A DNA stretch of 64,000 bases, from positions 1 to 64,000 of the forward strand of contig NZ_JASJOC010000004.1 in assembly GCF_030068615.1 (NCBI RefSeq), given 5' to 3'. Below, piece after piece: positions 16,337-24,707 of the stretch; positions within the stretch are counted from its first letter, which is position 1, and the number at the start of each line of letters is the position of its first letter. The notes under the pieces were generated by a model. The model worked only from the letters and a program-made list of their open reading frames with translations, searched no databases and was not told where the DNA came from. Source of the stretch: Halostagnicola sp. A-GB9-2. Lineage in GTDB: Archaea > Halobacteriota > Halobacteria > Halobacteriales > Natrialbaceae. Both the position numbers and the translations under genes were made by a program.

Positions 16337-17647
16337 ATGACGGGATCGAACGCACTGAAAGCCGATCCGAAGCTCTACGCTATTCTCGCGCTCGCCGGCG
16401 TCGGCGTGCTCTCGAGTACGCTCGTCTCCCCGGCGCTGCCGGGGATGGCGTCGACGTTCGACCTGACGGAGGCTCGAGTCGGGATGGTGATGACCGCCTT
16501 CTTCCTGACGGCGGTGGTCGCTATCCCGACGGTCGGCGCCGTGACGGATATCTGGGGTCGACGGACGGTGTTTCTGTGGTCGCTGCTGGTCTACGGCGCG
16601 GCCGGGGTGCTGATCGGGTTCGTCGACACCTTCGCGGTAATCCTGCTCCTCCGTGCGGTTCAGGGGTGTGCCTTCCCGGGCCTGCTTCCGATGGCGATTA
16701 CGCTGATCGGCGACCTCTACGACGGAGCTACCGCGACCACGGCGCAAGGGTATCTCACGAGCATTACCGGCCTCGGCGGCATCGTCTCGCCGCTGGCCGC
16801 CGGCGTTCTCGTGGACGTCTCCTGGCGGCTCCCATTCCTGTTGTATGGCATCACGTTCGTCGCGTTCGTCATGTGCTATTTCTGGCTCCCGGAACCCGAT
16901 TCGTCGCCAGACCCTGGTTCTTCGAAGGGAGTTTCTGCCGGCAGCAAATCCGACGCCTCGCCGAACCCTGAGGCTGGAACGCTCGAGAACCCCGGCACTG
17001 GAACGCCTGGAAACCCGGACACGCTCCCGTTGGGCGACACGCCCGCTCCGGCCGTTAGTTCCCGCATTGGCACGATGGTACGGGAAGTCTGGAACGCGCT
17101 CACGAGGGAGGCCGGTATCGTCATCTTCGGCGTTATCGTCCTCTTTTTCGTGCGCTACGCGCTGTTTACGTTCATCCCACTGTACGCGGTGACGGTGCTT
17201 GGAACCAGCGAGTTGATCGGCGGCGTGGCGGTCGCCGTCCTGGGGATCGGACGGTTCGTCGCCGCCCCCTACGCCGGATGGCTCGCCACCCGCATCAGCC
17301 GCCCGACGATTCTGGTCTCGAGTCTACTCTGTTTCGGCGCGGGAACCTGGGCACTCCTCCTGACGACCGATACCTGGGCCGTCATCGCCATCCTCGGACT
17401 GACGAGCATGGGCGACGGCCTCTTCGATCCGGTCGCGAACGATATCGTCACGATGAGCGCCCCCGCCGACGTCCGCGGGCGCATCGTCAGCGTCCTTGAG
17501 GTCGGAAAGACGGGTGCGATTTCGGTGTCGCCGGTCGCGTTCGGATTCTTGCTCTCGGTCAGCTCCTACGCGATGCTCTTTCTGACCGGCGGGGCGCTCA
17601 TGGCCGTGACCGCGGTTATCGTCGGAATCGTCCTGTTCGACGGGTAA
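16337..17647 (+). CDS. MFS transporter (drug/metabolite efflux type)
   Basis: A 436-residue major-facilitator protein with 12 predicted helices. The loop after helix 2 contains the MFS signature-like VGAVTDIWGRRTVFL. An Ala/Ser/Gly/Pro/Asn-rich cytoplasmic loop of about 55 residues (190-245) splits the halves and includes short repeats such as NPGTG and NPDTL. The C-terminal half repeats the motif weakly (APYAGWLATRISRP). The substrate is unknown. It lies 191 bp after the MutS-like gene and ends before a strong hairpin. Confidence 0.88.
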   Translation: MTGSNALKADPKLYAILALAGVGVLSSTLVSPALPGMASTFDLTEARVGMVMTAFFLTAVVAIPTVGAVTDIWGRRTVFLWSLLVYGAAGVLIGFVDTFAVILLLRAVQGCAFPGLLPMAITLIGDLYDGATATTAQGYLTSITGLGGIVSPLAAGVLVDVSWRLPFLLYGITFVAFVMCYFWLPEPDSSPDPGSSKGVSAGSKSDASPNPEAGTLENPGTGTPGNPDTLPLGDTPAPAVSSRIGTMVREVWNALTREAGIVIFGVIVLFFVRYALFTFIPLYAVTVLGTSELIGGVAVAVLGIGRFVAAPYAGWLATRISRPTILVSSLLCFGAGTWALLLTTDTWAVIAILGLTSMGDGLFDPVANDIVTMSAPADVRGRIVSVLEVGKTGAISVSPVAFGFLLSVSSYAMLFLTGGALMAVTAVIVGIVLFDG

Positions 17648-17654
17648 TACAGGA

Positions 17655-17690
17655 ATCGGTACGCAATTTTGGAATCTGCAAAATTCCGAT
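17655..17690. terminator. hairpin after the MFS gene
   Basis: AATTTTG and CAAAATT form a perfect 7-bp stem around a 7-base loop (17665-17685), and ATCGG/CCGAT can extend it across a 5-nt bulge. It sits just past the MFS stop codon, in the 101-bp gap to the next gene. It could terminate MFS transcription or act as an operator for the small downstream gene. Confidence 0.5.
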
Positions 17691-17748
17691 ACCCCCGCCA
17701 CGGATGTGCAAGTACAACGGCTATTCCCGTTCGCACGAACCTACGGGT

Positions 17749-17916
17749 ATGCCATACCAATTCGAATGCCCGCGGGAGCGCTGTTCGTTCATGCTCCGGG
17801 CCGACGGCGACGGGGAGGCGGAAACGCTAGCCCGAGCACACGCTCGAGTCGCTCACAGTTCCCGGATCGCGCCGGCAGATCTCGACCGATGGATCAAACC
17901 GATCGAGACGGCCTGA
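17749..17916 (+). CDS. DUF1059-like small putative metal-binding protein
   Basis: A 55-residue protein beginning MPYQFECPRERCSFML. The two cysteines spaced by four residues and the later DxxxxLxRAHARxAHSS helix match the short DUF1059 proteins, predicted small metal-binding domains. The upstream extension to 17704 has no family support. It stands alone between MFS and the Orc gene; function is unknown. Confidence 0.8.
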   Translation: MPYQFECPRERCSFMLRADGDGEAETLARAHARVAHSSRIAPADLDRWIKPIETA

Positions 17917-17991
17917 AACGGGATATTATCGGAAACGGAACCGCCCGTACGCCAAAAACAACTAAGTAGCTCGGAGAGCGTGGTGAAACTA

Positions 17992-19122
17992 ATGGATGGG
18001 GACCCCGAGGAGGGGATGTTGTCGTGGGACGAATCCGTGTTCCGCAACGAACACGTCTTCGAGATCGACTACGTCCCTGAGACGTTCAAACACCGCGAGA
18101 GTCAGACCCAGAGCCTGACCTACGCCTTGCGCCCTGCGGTTCGAGGGTCGCGCCCGCTCAACGTGATGGTTCGGGGACCGCCCGGGACCGGCAAGACCAC
18201 CTCGATTCAGAAACTGTTCGATGAAGTCGGCGCACAGACCGGGGACATTCGGACGATTCGGGTCAACTGTCAGGTCAACTCGACGCGCTACTCGGTGTTC
18301 TCGAGACTGTTCGAGGGAACCTTCGACTACGAGCCACCCTCTTCAGGTATTTCCTTCAAGAAGCTGTTCGGCCAGATCGCCGAGAAACTCGTTGAGGAGG
18401 ATCGCGTCCTCGTCGTTGCACTGGACGATGTGAACTACCTCTTCTACGAAAACGAGGCTTCGGATACGCTCTACTCCTTGCTCCGGGCTCACGAGGAGTA
18501 TCCCGGCGCGAAGATCGGCGTCGTCGTCGTTTCCTCGGATCCGACCCTCGAGGTGATCGACGAACTGGACTCGCGCGTCCAGAGCGTGTTCCGCCCCGAG
18601 GACGTCTACTTCCCGGTGTACGACCAGCCCGAGATCGTCGACATCCTCGACGAACGAGTCCGCAAGGGGTTCAACGAGGGCGTTATCACCCGAGATACCC
18701 TCGAATACGTCGGCGAACTGACCGCCGACAGCGGCGACCTCCGGGTCGGCATCGACCTGCTTCGACGGGCGGGACTCACCGCCGAGATGCGCGCCAGTCG
18801 CGTCGTCGAGCGCGAAGACGTCGAGAACGCTTATGAGAAGTCCAAATACGTGAGCCTCTCCCAGAGCCTCTCCGGGCTCAGCGACACGGAACGTGCTCTG
18901 CTTGAGGTCATCGCCACCAACGACGGCGAACAGGCCGGCGACGTTTACGAGGCCTTCCGCGAAGAAACCGAACTGGGCTACACCCGGTATTCGGAAATCG
19001 TCAATAAACTCGACCAACTCGGGCTGATCGAAGCCGATTACGCCGAAATCGACGGCCGCGGTCGATCACGGTCGTTGACGCTCGCCTACGAGAAAGAGGC
19101 GGTGCTGGATCGGCTCGAGTAG
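17992..19122 (+). CDS. Orc1/Cdc6 family replication initiator
   Basis: A 376-residue AAA+ protein from ATG 17992; in-frame GTG codons at 17980 and 17983 are alternatives. Walker A is RGPPGTGKTTS near residue 58, Walker B is VVALDDVNYL, sensor 1 is VVVSSDPTL, and a C-terminal winged-helix domain (about 290-376) ends in RSRSLTLAYE. It resembles the multi-copy Orc proteins of haloarchaea, only some of which mark active origins. I searched the flanks by eye for origin-recognition-box repeats and AT-rich unwinding elements and found none convincing, so this copy may not sit at an origin. Confidence 0.93.
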   Translation: MDGDPEEGMLSWDESVFRNEHVFEIDYVPETFKHRESQTQSLTYALRPAVRGSRPLNVMVRGPPGTGKTTSIQKLFDEVGAQTGDIRTIRVNCQVNSTRYSVFSRLFEGTFDYEPPSSGISFKKLFGQIAEKLVEEDRVLVVALDDVNYLFYENEASDTLYSLLRAHEEYPGAKIGVVVVSSDPTLEVIDELDSRVQSVFRPEDVYFPVYDQPEIVDILDERVRKGFNEGVITRDTLEYVGELTADSGDLRVGIDLLRRAGLTAEMRASRVVEREDVENAYEKSKYVSLSQSLSGLSDTERALLEVIATNDGEQAGDVYEAFREETELGYTRYSEIVNKLDQLGLIEADYAEIDGRGRSRSLTLAYEKEAVLDRLE

Positions 19123-19206
19123 CTCGCGGCGGACGCTTCTCCGCGTATCGTTCCGACATGCATTCGCCAGCCGAACGCCCACCGGTCGGCCGGCCGTATC
19201 GCCGAT

Positions 19207-19605
19207 ATGGAGCGAGACGAATTTTATCAGACCATCGAACGGCGGGCAGAGCTCGCGGACCGCGACGACGCGGCTGACGCGACTCGAGCCGTATTGGGAA
19301 CCCTCGGCGAGCAACTCGAGACCGCCGATGCACAACGACTCCACGGGGAACTACCCGAGAAGATCGGCGACGAACTCACGCACGGGAGCGACGACGAACG
19401 ACTCGCCACCGAGGAGTTTCTCCGGCGCATCGAAAAGCGCACCGACAGGGCGGATACGGGCGAGACGGAGACGATCACGCTGGCAGTCGTCTCGACGGTG
19501 ATCGAACACGTCGACGAAACGGAGCGAGAGACGCTTCTGGACCGGTTCGAGGCCTTTGGCTACGACGATCTGTTCGAGGATCTCGACACGGTCGCGACCG
19601 AGTAA
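19207..19605 (+). CDS. DUF2267 domain protein
   Basis: A 132-residue acidic helical protein. Two repeats of the DUF2267 pattern are visible: DAADATRAVLGTLGEQLETADAQRLHGELPEKIGDEL, then TITLAVVSTVIEHVDETERETLLDRFEAFGYDDLF. The domain is of unknown function and is often found in tandem genes. A broken relative follows 78 bp downstream. The start at ATG 19207 fits the family pattern. Confidence 0.85.
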   Translation: MERDEFYQTIERRAELADRDDAADATRAVLGTLGEQLETADAQRLHGELPEKIGDELTHGSDDERLATEEFLRRIEKRTDRADTGETETITLAVVSTVIEHVDETERETLLDRFEAFGYDDLFEDLDTVATE

Positions 19606-19683
19606 GCGGGAGGGCCGGTAACGAGAGCGCCGCCTGCAGGTGCTCCCCAACCCCTCAGGGAGCGGCCCGCTGTGGGGCCGGAC

Positions 19684-20037
19684 ATGGACCAGATGCAGTT
19701 TCTCGAGGCCGTGAACGAACGAATCGACGGGGGAAAGCGGGGCGGCATTTACGACGAGACCGCGATTGACGCGACGCGGGCGGTTGAGCGAAGATCAGGC
19801 GACCGACATCGCGGCACAGCTTCCGAGGGAGTTGAGCGGTCCGCTCACTGACGGCGGGTCGGGCCGTCGGTTTCCCAAGTCGGAGTTCGTCGCTCGAGTC
19901 GACCAGTTCGAGCACATCGGCTTCGAGGAGTTGCTAGCCGAGACGAACGCCGAGGTGGACGTGCAAGATCGATCGTCGAGGGAATCGTATCGAGGCCGTC
20001 TCGAGTATCGGTTATTCGGGACGGCGAGAATACGCTA
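19684..20037 (+). pseudogene. frameshifted DUF2267 gene
   Basis: The first frame (from ATG 19684) gives MQFLEAVNERI...IYDETAIDATRAV, then loses similarity near 19785. The second frame resumes the family pattern with RLSEDQATDIAAQLPRELSG, PLTDGG and FPKSEFVARVDQ. Compared with the intact upstream gene, about six codons plus a frame are missing at the junction, as after a small deletion. After RVDQFEH the family signal fades and the frame runs into the convergent gene. It is probably a dead tandem copy. Confidence 0.75.
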
Positions 20038-20038
20038 C

Positions 20039-20308
20039 TCAGGCCTGATCGAGGTTCTCACGGTAGTCCTCGGCGTGTTCGAGCGCGCGGTCGACGGCCG
20101 ACTCGGTTTCGCCGCCCGCTCGTTTCTTTAGCTGACGAAGGGTGTTGAGGTGGGTATCGAGGACCGCGTGATCCACGTCGTCGGCGTCGGATGCGAGTTC
20201 GGCGAACTCGCCCGCCGCGTCGCGAAGGTCGTCGCGAACGTCGTCGTCCGCGGTTTCGACGGCGTCCTCGAGTTCCGTGCGAGCGTTCTGAAGTTTGGTA
20301 GCGGCCAT
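20039..20308 (-). CDS. small acidic helical protein
   Basis: An 89-residue protein from ATG 20308 (MAATKLQNARTELEDAV). Almost all of it should be alpha-helical with heptad-like spacing of Leu, Ala and Val and many Asp/Glu, suggesting a three-helix bundle or coiled coil. It resembles short haloarchaeal hypothetical proteins, but I cannot name the family securely. It converges on the broken DUF2267 gene. Confidence 0.65.
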   Translation of the reverse strand: MAATKLQNARTELEDAVETADDDVRDDLRDAAGEFAELASDADDVDHAVLDTHLNTLRQLKKRAGGETESAVDRALEHAEDYRENLDQA

Positions 20309-20342
20309 ACCCAGACGCCACCACGACATCGCCCAAAACGCT

Positions 20343-20498
20343 GTGGGTCCCCTTCGAAGACTGCCGAACCAGTTCGGTTCAGTCGCTCGGGTCGAAGCGG
20401 GAGAACCAGGAACCGTCGCAACCTTTGCCGAGTTTGACGACGGCCGAATAGCGTTCGGTCTCACCGAGACGGCCAGAATCGAGCCTCTGTACGGCTGA
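20343..20498 (+). CDS. possible 51-residue protein or gene remnant
   Basis: A GTG-initiated frame ending GEPGTVATFAEFDDG and RIAFGLTETARIEPLYG. The C-terminal two-thirds have protein-like composition and GC-rich third positions; the first part overlaps the upstream region of the minus-strand gene and is less convincing. It may be the C-terminal end of a lost gene or a genuine small protein. No family is assigned. Confidence 0.35.
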   Translation: MGPLRRLPNQFGSVARVEAGEPGTVATFAEFDDGRIAFGLTETARIEPLYG

Positions 20499-20568
20499 AG
20501 AGGAGGTCAGTTCCGGAAAAACGGCGCGAGTCCGTTCACGGTAACGGTGGGAATCGACCCCGAAATAC

Positions 20569-20580
20569 ACATATATATTT
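20569..20580 (+). promoter_or_regulatory. TATA box of the DyP/P19 cluster
   Basis: The run ACATATATATTT lies 22-33 bp before the GTG start of the DyP-like gene, which predicts a leaderless or nearly leaderless transcript. It is among the strongest TATA-like elements in the window. Confidence 0.6.
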
Positions 20581-20601
20581 CTCGAGACCAACACCTCGAC
20601 A

Positions 20602-21882
20602 GTGACAGTTCCAGCGCGGAACGGACTCTCTCGTCGGGACTACCTCCGAATGGCCGTCGCGGTCGGCGGAGCCAGCGCCATCAGCGCCTGCGTCGACGAG
20701 CAGGACGATATCGACGTTCCGACGGGAACCGACGACGACTCGCTTCCCGAGCGCCAACACGCCTGGGACGGGTTTCTCGAGACCGACGATGACGGCAACG
20801 TCCAGCCGCCAGAACACCACGTGCTGGTTGCACTTTCCCTCGAGGCCAAACTCGACGATGGCGACGGCGACTCGTTCGACGACGCGCGCGAAACCGTCGA
20901 GACAAGTCTCCGAACGCTCGAGCGAGCCTACGAGTGGAGCAACGACGGACTGCTGTTTACGATCGGCTACACGCCTTCGTACTTCGACCGATTCGACGGG
21001 GAGCTCCCCGAAGCCGTCGACCTACCGGAGCCGGAGCCGTTGACCGTCAGCGAGGATCCGGCGTTCGACGAGTTCGACGCGGTGATCCACCTCGCGAGCG
21101 ACCATGCCGATGTCGTGCTCCGGGCGGAAGAGGCGCTCTTTGGCGAACTCGAGGAGCTAAACGACGAACCGGTCGAGGACGATCTGACGGGCGTGTTCGA
21201 GCGACTCGACGACCACCGCCGAACCGGGTTCGTCGGCGAGGGCCTCCCGGCCGAACACACGGACGTCGGTGGCGTTCCGGACTCCGTTCCGGAGGACGCT
21301 CCGTTTTTCATGGGCTTTCGATCCGGCTTTCGGGAGAGTCAGGCGACCGAAGACCGGGTCACCATCGAAGCGGGGCCGTTCGCCGGGGGGACGACCCAGC
21401 AGCTCTCCTCGATGGGGATTCAACTCGAGGTCTGGTTCGAACAGGAAAACCACACCCAGCGCGTGATGAAGACGTTCAGCCCGGAACACGCAGAAAAGGA
21501 TCTGGTGGGCGAGGTCGGCGAAGCGTTGGGAGCCTCGAGCGGACTCACCGACGAGCGGATCGAGGCGACCGAAGCAGACGCGACGAACCCCGGCGTCGTG
21601 GGACACGCCCAGAAGGCCGCGCGGGCTCGAGAAAACGGCAATCCGCTTCTCTTGCGGCGGGACTTCAACACGGTCGACGGCGATAGTCCGGGCTTGCACT
21701 TCCTCTCGCTCCAGCGCGAACTCACGGAGTTCCGGGCTGTTCGAGACGCGATGACGGGTGCAGATCTCGACGTGCAGACCCTCAACAACGGGATCATGGG
21801 CTACATCTTCGTCGACCGACGAGGGAACTACCTCGTCCCGCCTCGATCCCATCGCTCGTTGCCACCGGCGTCGCCCGAATAG
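20602..21882 (+). CDS. Tat-exported DyP-like peroxidase lipoprotein (DUF7405-like)
   Basis: A 426-residue protein with a Tat motif (SRRDYLRM) and a lipobox ISAC at Cys30, so it is anchored outside the cell. The middle and C-terminus resemble dye-decolourising peroxidases: a GF-containing block GFRSGFRESQ (238-247), a candidate proximal heme histidine H335 in VVGHAQKAARARENG, and the RRDFNTVDG...GLHFLSLQRE block typical of the C-terminal domain. The usual catalytic GxxDG is GFRSG here, so the distal Asp is missing, which questions peroxidase chemistry. It starts with GTG 31 bp... upstream of nothing else; the P19-like gene follows after 31 bp. The analogy is EfeB in iron uptake, inferred only. 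Confidence 0.8.
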   Translation: MTVPARNGLSRRDYLRMAVAVGGASAISACVDEQDDIDVPTGTDDDSLPERQHAWDGFLETDDDGNVQPPEHHVLVALSLEAKLDDGDGDSFDDARETVETSLRTLERAYEWSNDGLLFTIGYTPSYFDRFDGELPEAVDLPEPEPLTVSEDPAFDEFDAVIHLASDHADVVLRAEEALFGELEELNDEPVEDDLTGVFERLDDHRRTGFVGEGLPAEHTDVGGVPDSVPEDAPFFMGFRSGFRESQATEDRVTIEAGPFAGGTTQQLSSMGIQLEVWFEQENHTQRVMKTFSPEHAEKDLVGEVGEALGASSGLTDERIEATEADATNPGVVGHAQKAARARENGNPLLLRRDFNTVDGDSPGLHFLSLQRELTEFRAVRDAMTGADLDVQTLNNGIMGYIFVDRRGNYLVPPRSHRSLPPASPE

Positions 21883-21913
21883 TCGACCCCAAAGCGAACG
21901 ATTACACCAACCA

Positions 21914-23233
21914 ATGTCAGACACAGACAACACGAAGCGGCGAATCGATCGACGACGATTTCTCGTACACGCAGGCGCAGCTGCAGGGATTGCGGGCCTT
22001 GCAGGCTGTACGCTCGAGCTCGACGACGAATCGGCGGATCCGGATCCGAGCGACGACCCCGCGATGCCCCAATTTTACGAAATCGAGGACAAACCGGACG
22101 CGGTCTATCTGCCGACTCACCGCGAGGCGATGCGGATGCTCGAGCCGGTCGAAGCGGGCGAGTACACGCTCGCACCGATGCTCTCGTACCCGCATCCCTT
22201 CTGGATCATCAGCGGGAACGAAATCCAAGAAGAAGTGCCCGAGGACGGCAACGGCGTCCACCTCATGATGACCGTCTGGGACACCGACACCGGCATCGTC
22301 CTCCCCGTCGACAGCGGCGCACAGCTTCGAGTCGAGAAAAACGGCGAACAGGTCGGCTCGCCGCGGACTCCCTGGCCGATGATCTCCCAGCAGATGGGCT
22401 TTCACTTCGGCGACAACGTCACTCTCGAGGAGGACGGAACCCACACGGCCGAGGTGACACTTCCTCCGCTCGACGTTCGAACGACGGGCGAACTCGAGGG
22501 CAAGTACGAGGAAACCCAGACGCTTTCGTTCGAGTTCGAGTACGACCAGGAGTTCCGCGAGGAGGTCGTCGCCGGCGTCGAGTACTTCGATGAAGACGAG
22601 TGGGGCGAACTCGGCGCGCTCGAGCCGATGGACCACGGAGAACACGACCACAGGGACAAGGAAGATCACCACCACGAAGACGACGATCACGAACACGGCG
22701 ACGACGGTCACCATCACGACGAGGAAGACCACGAACACGGCGACGATGACGATCATCACGACCACGAACACGATGCTGACGGCGAGCACGATGATCACGC
22801 ACACGTTCCCTACTCCGAGTTGCCGCCCGCCGAGGAGTATCCGGGCACCCACCTCAAGCCGGCCGACGGCGACGAGGAGGCCACGAGCGGCGACGCCGTT
22901 TTCGTGACGACACTGTTCGAGCCCGGTTCACGGCTCGTCGACGGCGACGAGCAGTATCTTCTCGTCTCTCCGCGGACGCCGTACAACCGCGTTCCGCTGG
23001 CGGACATGTCGCTGTCGGCGTCCGTCGACGACGGCGAATCGGTCTCGCTCGAGCAGACGATCGACGACGAGTTCGACCTCCACTACGGCGGGCCCCTCGA
23101 GGACGTTGAATCGGGCGACGACGTGACCGTCGAGATCGACTCGTTCCCGCAGGTCGCGCGCCACCAGGGGTACGACACGGCGTTTCTGGACATGCCGCCG
23201 GTCGAACTGACGGTTCCGGAGGTCGACGAATGA
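21914..23233 (+). CDS. P19/Tp34-like iron-binding lipoprotein with His-rich linker (DUF7350-like)
   Basis: A 439-residue exported lipoprotein: Tat motif DRRRFLVHA, lipobox LAGC at Cys32. Residues about 60-190 match the P19 type of periplasmic metal-binding fold, with GVHLMMTVWDTDTG, PMISQQMGFHFGDNVTLEEDG and a closing beta strand. Residues 241-297 form a loop of about 25 histidines set among Asp and Glu. The C-terminal part (300-439) is a second beta-rich domain with similar strand order. P19 proteins feed Fe2+ or Cu to uptake systems. The ATG 21914 is chosen because it precedes the signal. The gene lies 31 bp after the DyP-like gene and overlaps the next one, so the three form an operon. Confidence 0.85.
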   Translation: MSDTDNTKRRIDRRRFLVHAGAAAGIAGLAGCTLELDDESADPDPSDDPAMPQFYEIEDKPDAVYLPTHREAMRMLEPVEAGEYTLAPMLSYPHPFWIISGNEIQEEVPEDGNGVHLMMTVWDTDTGIVLPVDSGAQLRVEKNGEQVGSPRTPWPMISQQMGFHFGDNVTLEEDGTHTAEVTLPPLDVRTTGELEGKYEETQTLSFEFEYDQEFREEVVAGVEYFDEDEWGELGALEPMDHGEHDHRDKEDHHHEDDDHEHGDDGHHHDEEDHEHGDDDDHHDHEHDADGEHDDHAHVPYSELPPAEEYPGTHLKPADGDEEATSGDAVFVTTLFEPGSRLVDGDEQYLLVSPRTPYNRVPLADMSLSASVDDGESVSLEQTIDDEFDLHYGGPLEDVESGDDVTVEIDSFPQVARHQGYDTAFLDMPPVELTVPEVDE

Positions 23234-23871
23234 CGACGGGACGGCTCGCTCGAGGCGCGGTCGTGGTCGCGGTCTGTCTGGTCGCGAGCGCGCTCTTGGT
23301 CGCGCCGGTCGGTGCCGGGGACGGCTCCGCGGTCATGTCGTTCGACGACGAGGACGTGACGGCCGCCCCAGGTGAAACCGTCGAGGTCGACGTGCTCTTC
23401 TCGAGTCACGGCGACGGCTCAGGAAACGGCGTGACCGATATCGATGTGACCGTTGGCCACGACACCGACAACCTCTCGGTTGCGAACGTCGAGTACGGTA
23501 CCTGGTTCGAGGAGGAGATAGACGGCGACGAGGTCGAGATCCACCGGACGAACGAGGTAGACGAGGAGACCGGCAACGTCACGATCCAGAAAGAGCGCGA
23601 TCCACCCGGTGACGGCACGACGAACTACGCCCCGGTCGCGACGATCACGTTCGAGGTCGACGAAGACGCCGAGCTGGGTCCGACCGAACTCGAGTTCACG
23701 GACAGTTCGGCGGGCACATCTGGAGACTACCGACAGAACGCGATCGAGCGGACCGGAACGATCGAGATCGAGGAAGCGACGGGTGACGAGCCGATGCACG
23801 GCTTCGGTGCGGCCGTTGCACTCGGATCGCTACTGCTTGCGGTGCTCGTGGGCCTCCGGCGACGGCGGTAA
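23230..23871 (+). CDS. cohesin-like surface protein with C-terminal membrane anchor
   Basis: A 213-residue protein whose ATG overlaps the preceding stop (ATGA). It has a Sec-type signal (1-32, VAVCLVASALLVAPVGA), a beta-rich domain (35-175) with the cohesin-like pattern VTAAPGETVEVDVLFSS, DIDVTVGHDTDNLSV, and PVATITFEVDEDAELGPTELEF, and a C-terminal tail GFGAAVALGSLLLAVLVGLRRRR. The tail looks like a PGF-CTERM sorting signal with His in place of the Pro, so processing by an archaeosortase is possible but unproven. Position in the operon suggests it scaffolds or presents the two lipoproteins. Confidence 0.78.
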   Translation: MTTGRLARGAVVVAVCLVASALLVAPVGAGDGSAVMSFDDEDVTAAPGETVEVDVLFSSHGDGSGNGVTDIDVTVGHDTDNLSVANVEYGTWFEEEIDGDEVEIHRTNEVDEETGNVTIQKERDPPGDGTTNYAPVATITFEVDEDAELGPTELEFTDSSAGTSGDYRQNAIERTGTIEIEEATGDEPMHGFGAAVALGSLLLAVLVGLRRRR

Positions 23872-24015
23872 GCGGCTCGGTTACTGGCCGGATTGGGGTA
23901 ATTTGCTCGAGTGGCACTAATCGAGAGGGAAATCAGTCGTCACAGCCATCAGCAAAAAGTCGAGGGCGGATGTCTGAACGAATCAAGGACGGGTTCAATG
24001 GACTGCGAATAAGTA

Positions 24016-24453
24016 TCAGCACGTTAATTCTTCGTATCCCTTGTCACCGGTGACTTCCACGTTGAATTCTCGTGGCCCACCAAATGTTACCCAGATATGG
24101 TTGCAATCATCCGCAGTAACCGTTTTCTCAACGTCCTCTGGAATAGAAATCCGCTCTAATTCTTCTGCAGTAGCATAGAGAAGCGAGTACTCTGCCGGTT
24201 CTGTTGACCACGATGAGTCAACGATCTCATACGTATTCGCATCAACTTCGACGGTGTTATCATAGACTTGTTCGCCGTCACGCGATAGCTGAAGCTGTAT
24301 AGATTGCGAATCTTCAGTTAAATTATCGACGAGCATATTCCCCATTCGAATACCGCTATCAGAACTGAACGGTAGTGAATCTGAACAACCAGAGAGCGTC
24401 GAAATACCGATTGTAGCAAGTACACATCGACGAGACAGTATAGATTCGTTCAT
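24016..24453 (-). CDS. exported lipoprotein of unknown function, AT-rich
   Basis: A 145-residue protein with a Tat-like SRRCVLATIG and lipobox LSGC. The mature part is beta-rich and contains several short strands (IQLQLSRDGEQVYDNTVEVDA, HIWVTFGGPREFNVEV), like an immunoglobulin-type domain. ATG 24453 is preferred to the upstream TTG at 24465. Codon use is clearly more AT-rich than in neighbouring genes, and the surrounding 480 bp share this, which suggests recent arrival by transfer. Single gene. Confidence 0.8.
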   Translation of the reverse strand: MNESILSRRCVLATIGISTLSGCSDSLPFSSDSGIRMGNMLVDNLTEDSQSIQLQLSRDGEQVYDNTVEVDANTYEIVDSSWSTEPAEYSLLYATAEELERISIPEDVEKTVTADDCNHIWVTFGGPREFNVEVTGDKGYEELTC

Positions 24454-24472
24454 AGTGTCAATCAATACCGAT

Positions 24473-24483
24473 ACTTAATAAGT
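24473..24483. promoter_or_regulatory. TATA-like palindrome upstream of the AT-rich lipoprotein
   Basis: ACTTA-A-TAAGT is a perfect odd palindrome 20-30 bp upstream of the lipoprotein start on the minus strand, the position of a TATA box. The dyad could let it serve two directions, but the uvrB start lies 225 bp away. Confidence 0.45.
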
Positions 24484-24707
24484 GTTTTTTCCATTAGTCT
24501 TCTGTATGGTATTTGGTAGTCACTGTACGGCGCTGGGTTCATCTCGCTTCTGCTCTGTTTACCAACGTCCAATCGCTCCGGTACGACTACTTAACCCCGA
24601 TTGCGCACCTGTTCGTTCGGTCAATTCTCCATCTTCTATCGACTCGAGCCCCCGCCTCGAGCGCCAAGCGTGCGGGTAAAGTGCCTCGAGTCCCTATTCG
24701 GGTCATC

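Noticed and set aside
17640-17991. Replication origin at the orc1/cdc6 gene
   Set aside because: No repeated origin-recognition boxes and no long AT-rich element upstream of the gene; only one terminator-like hairpin.
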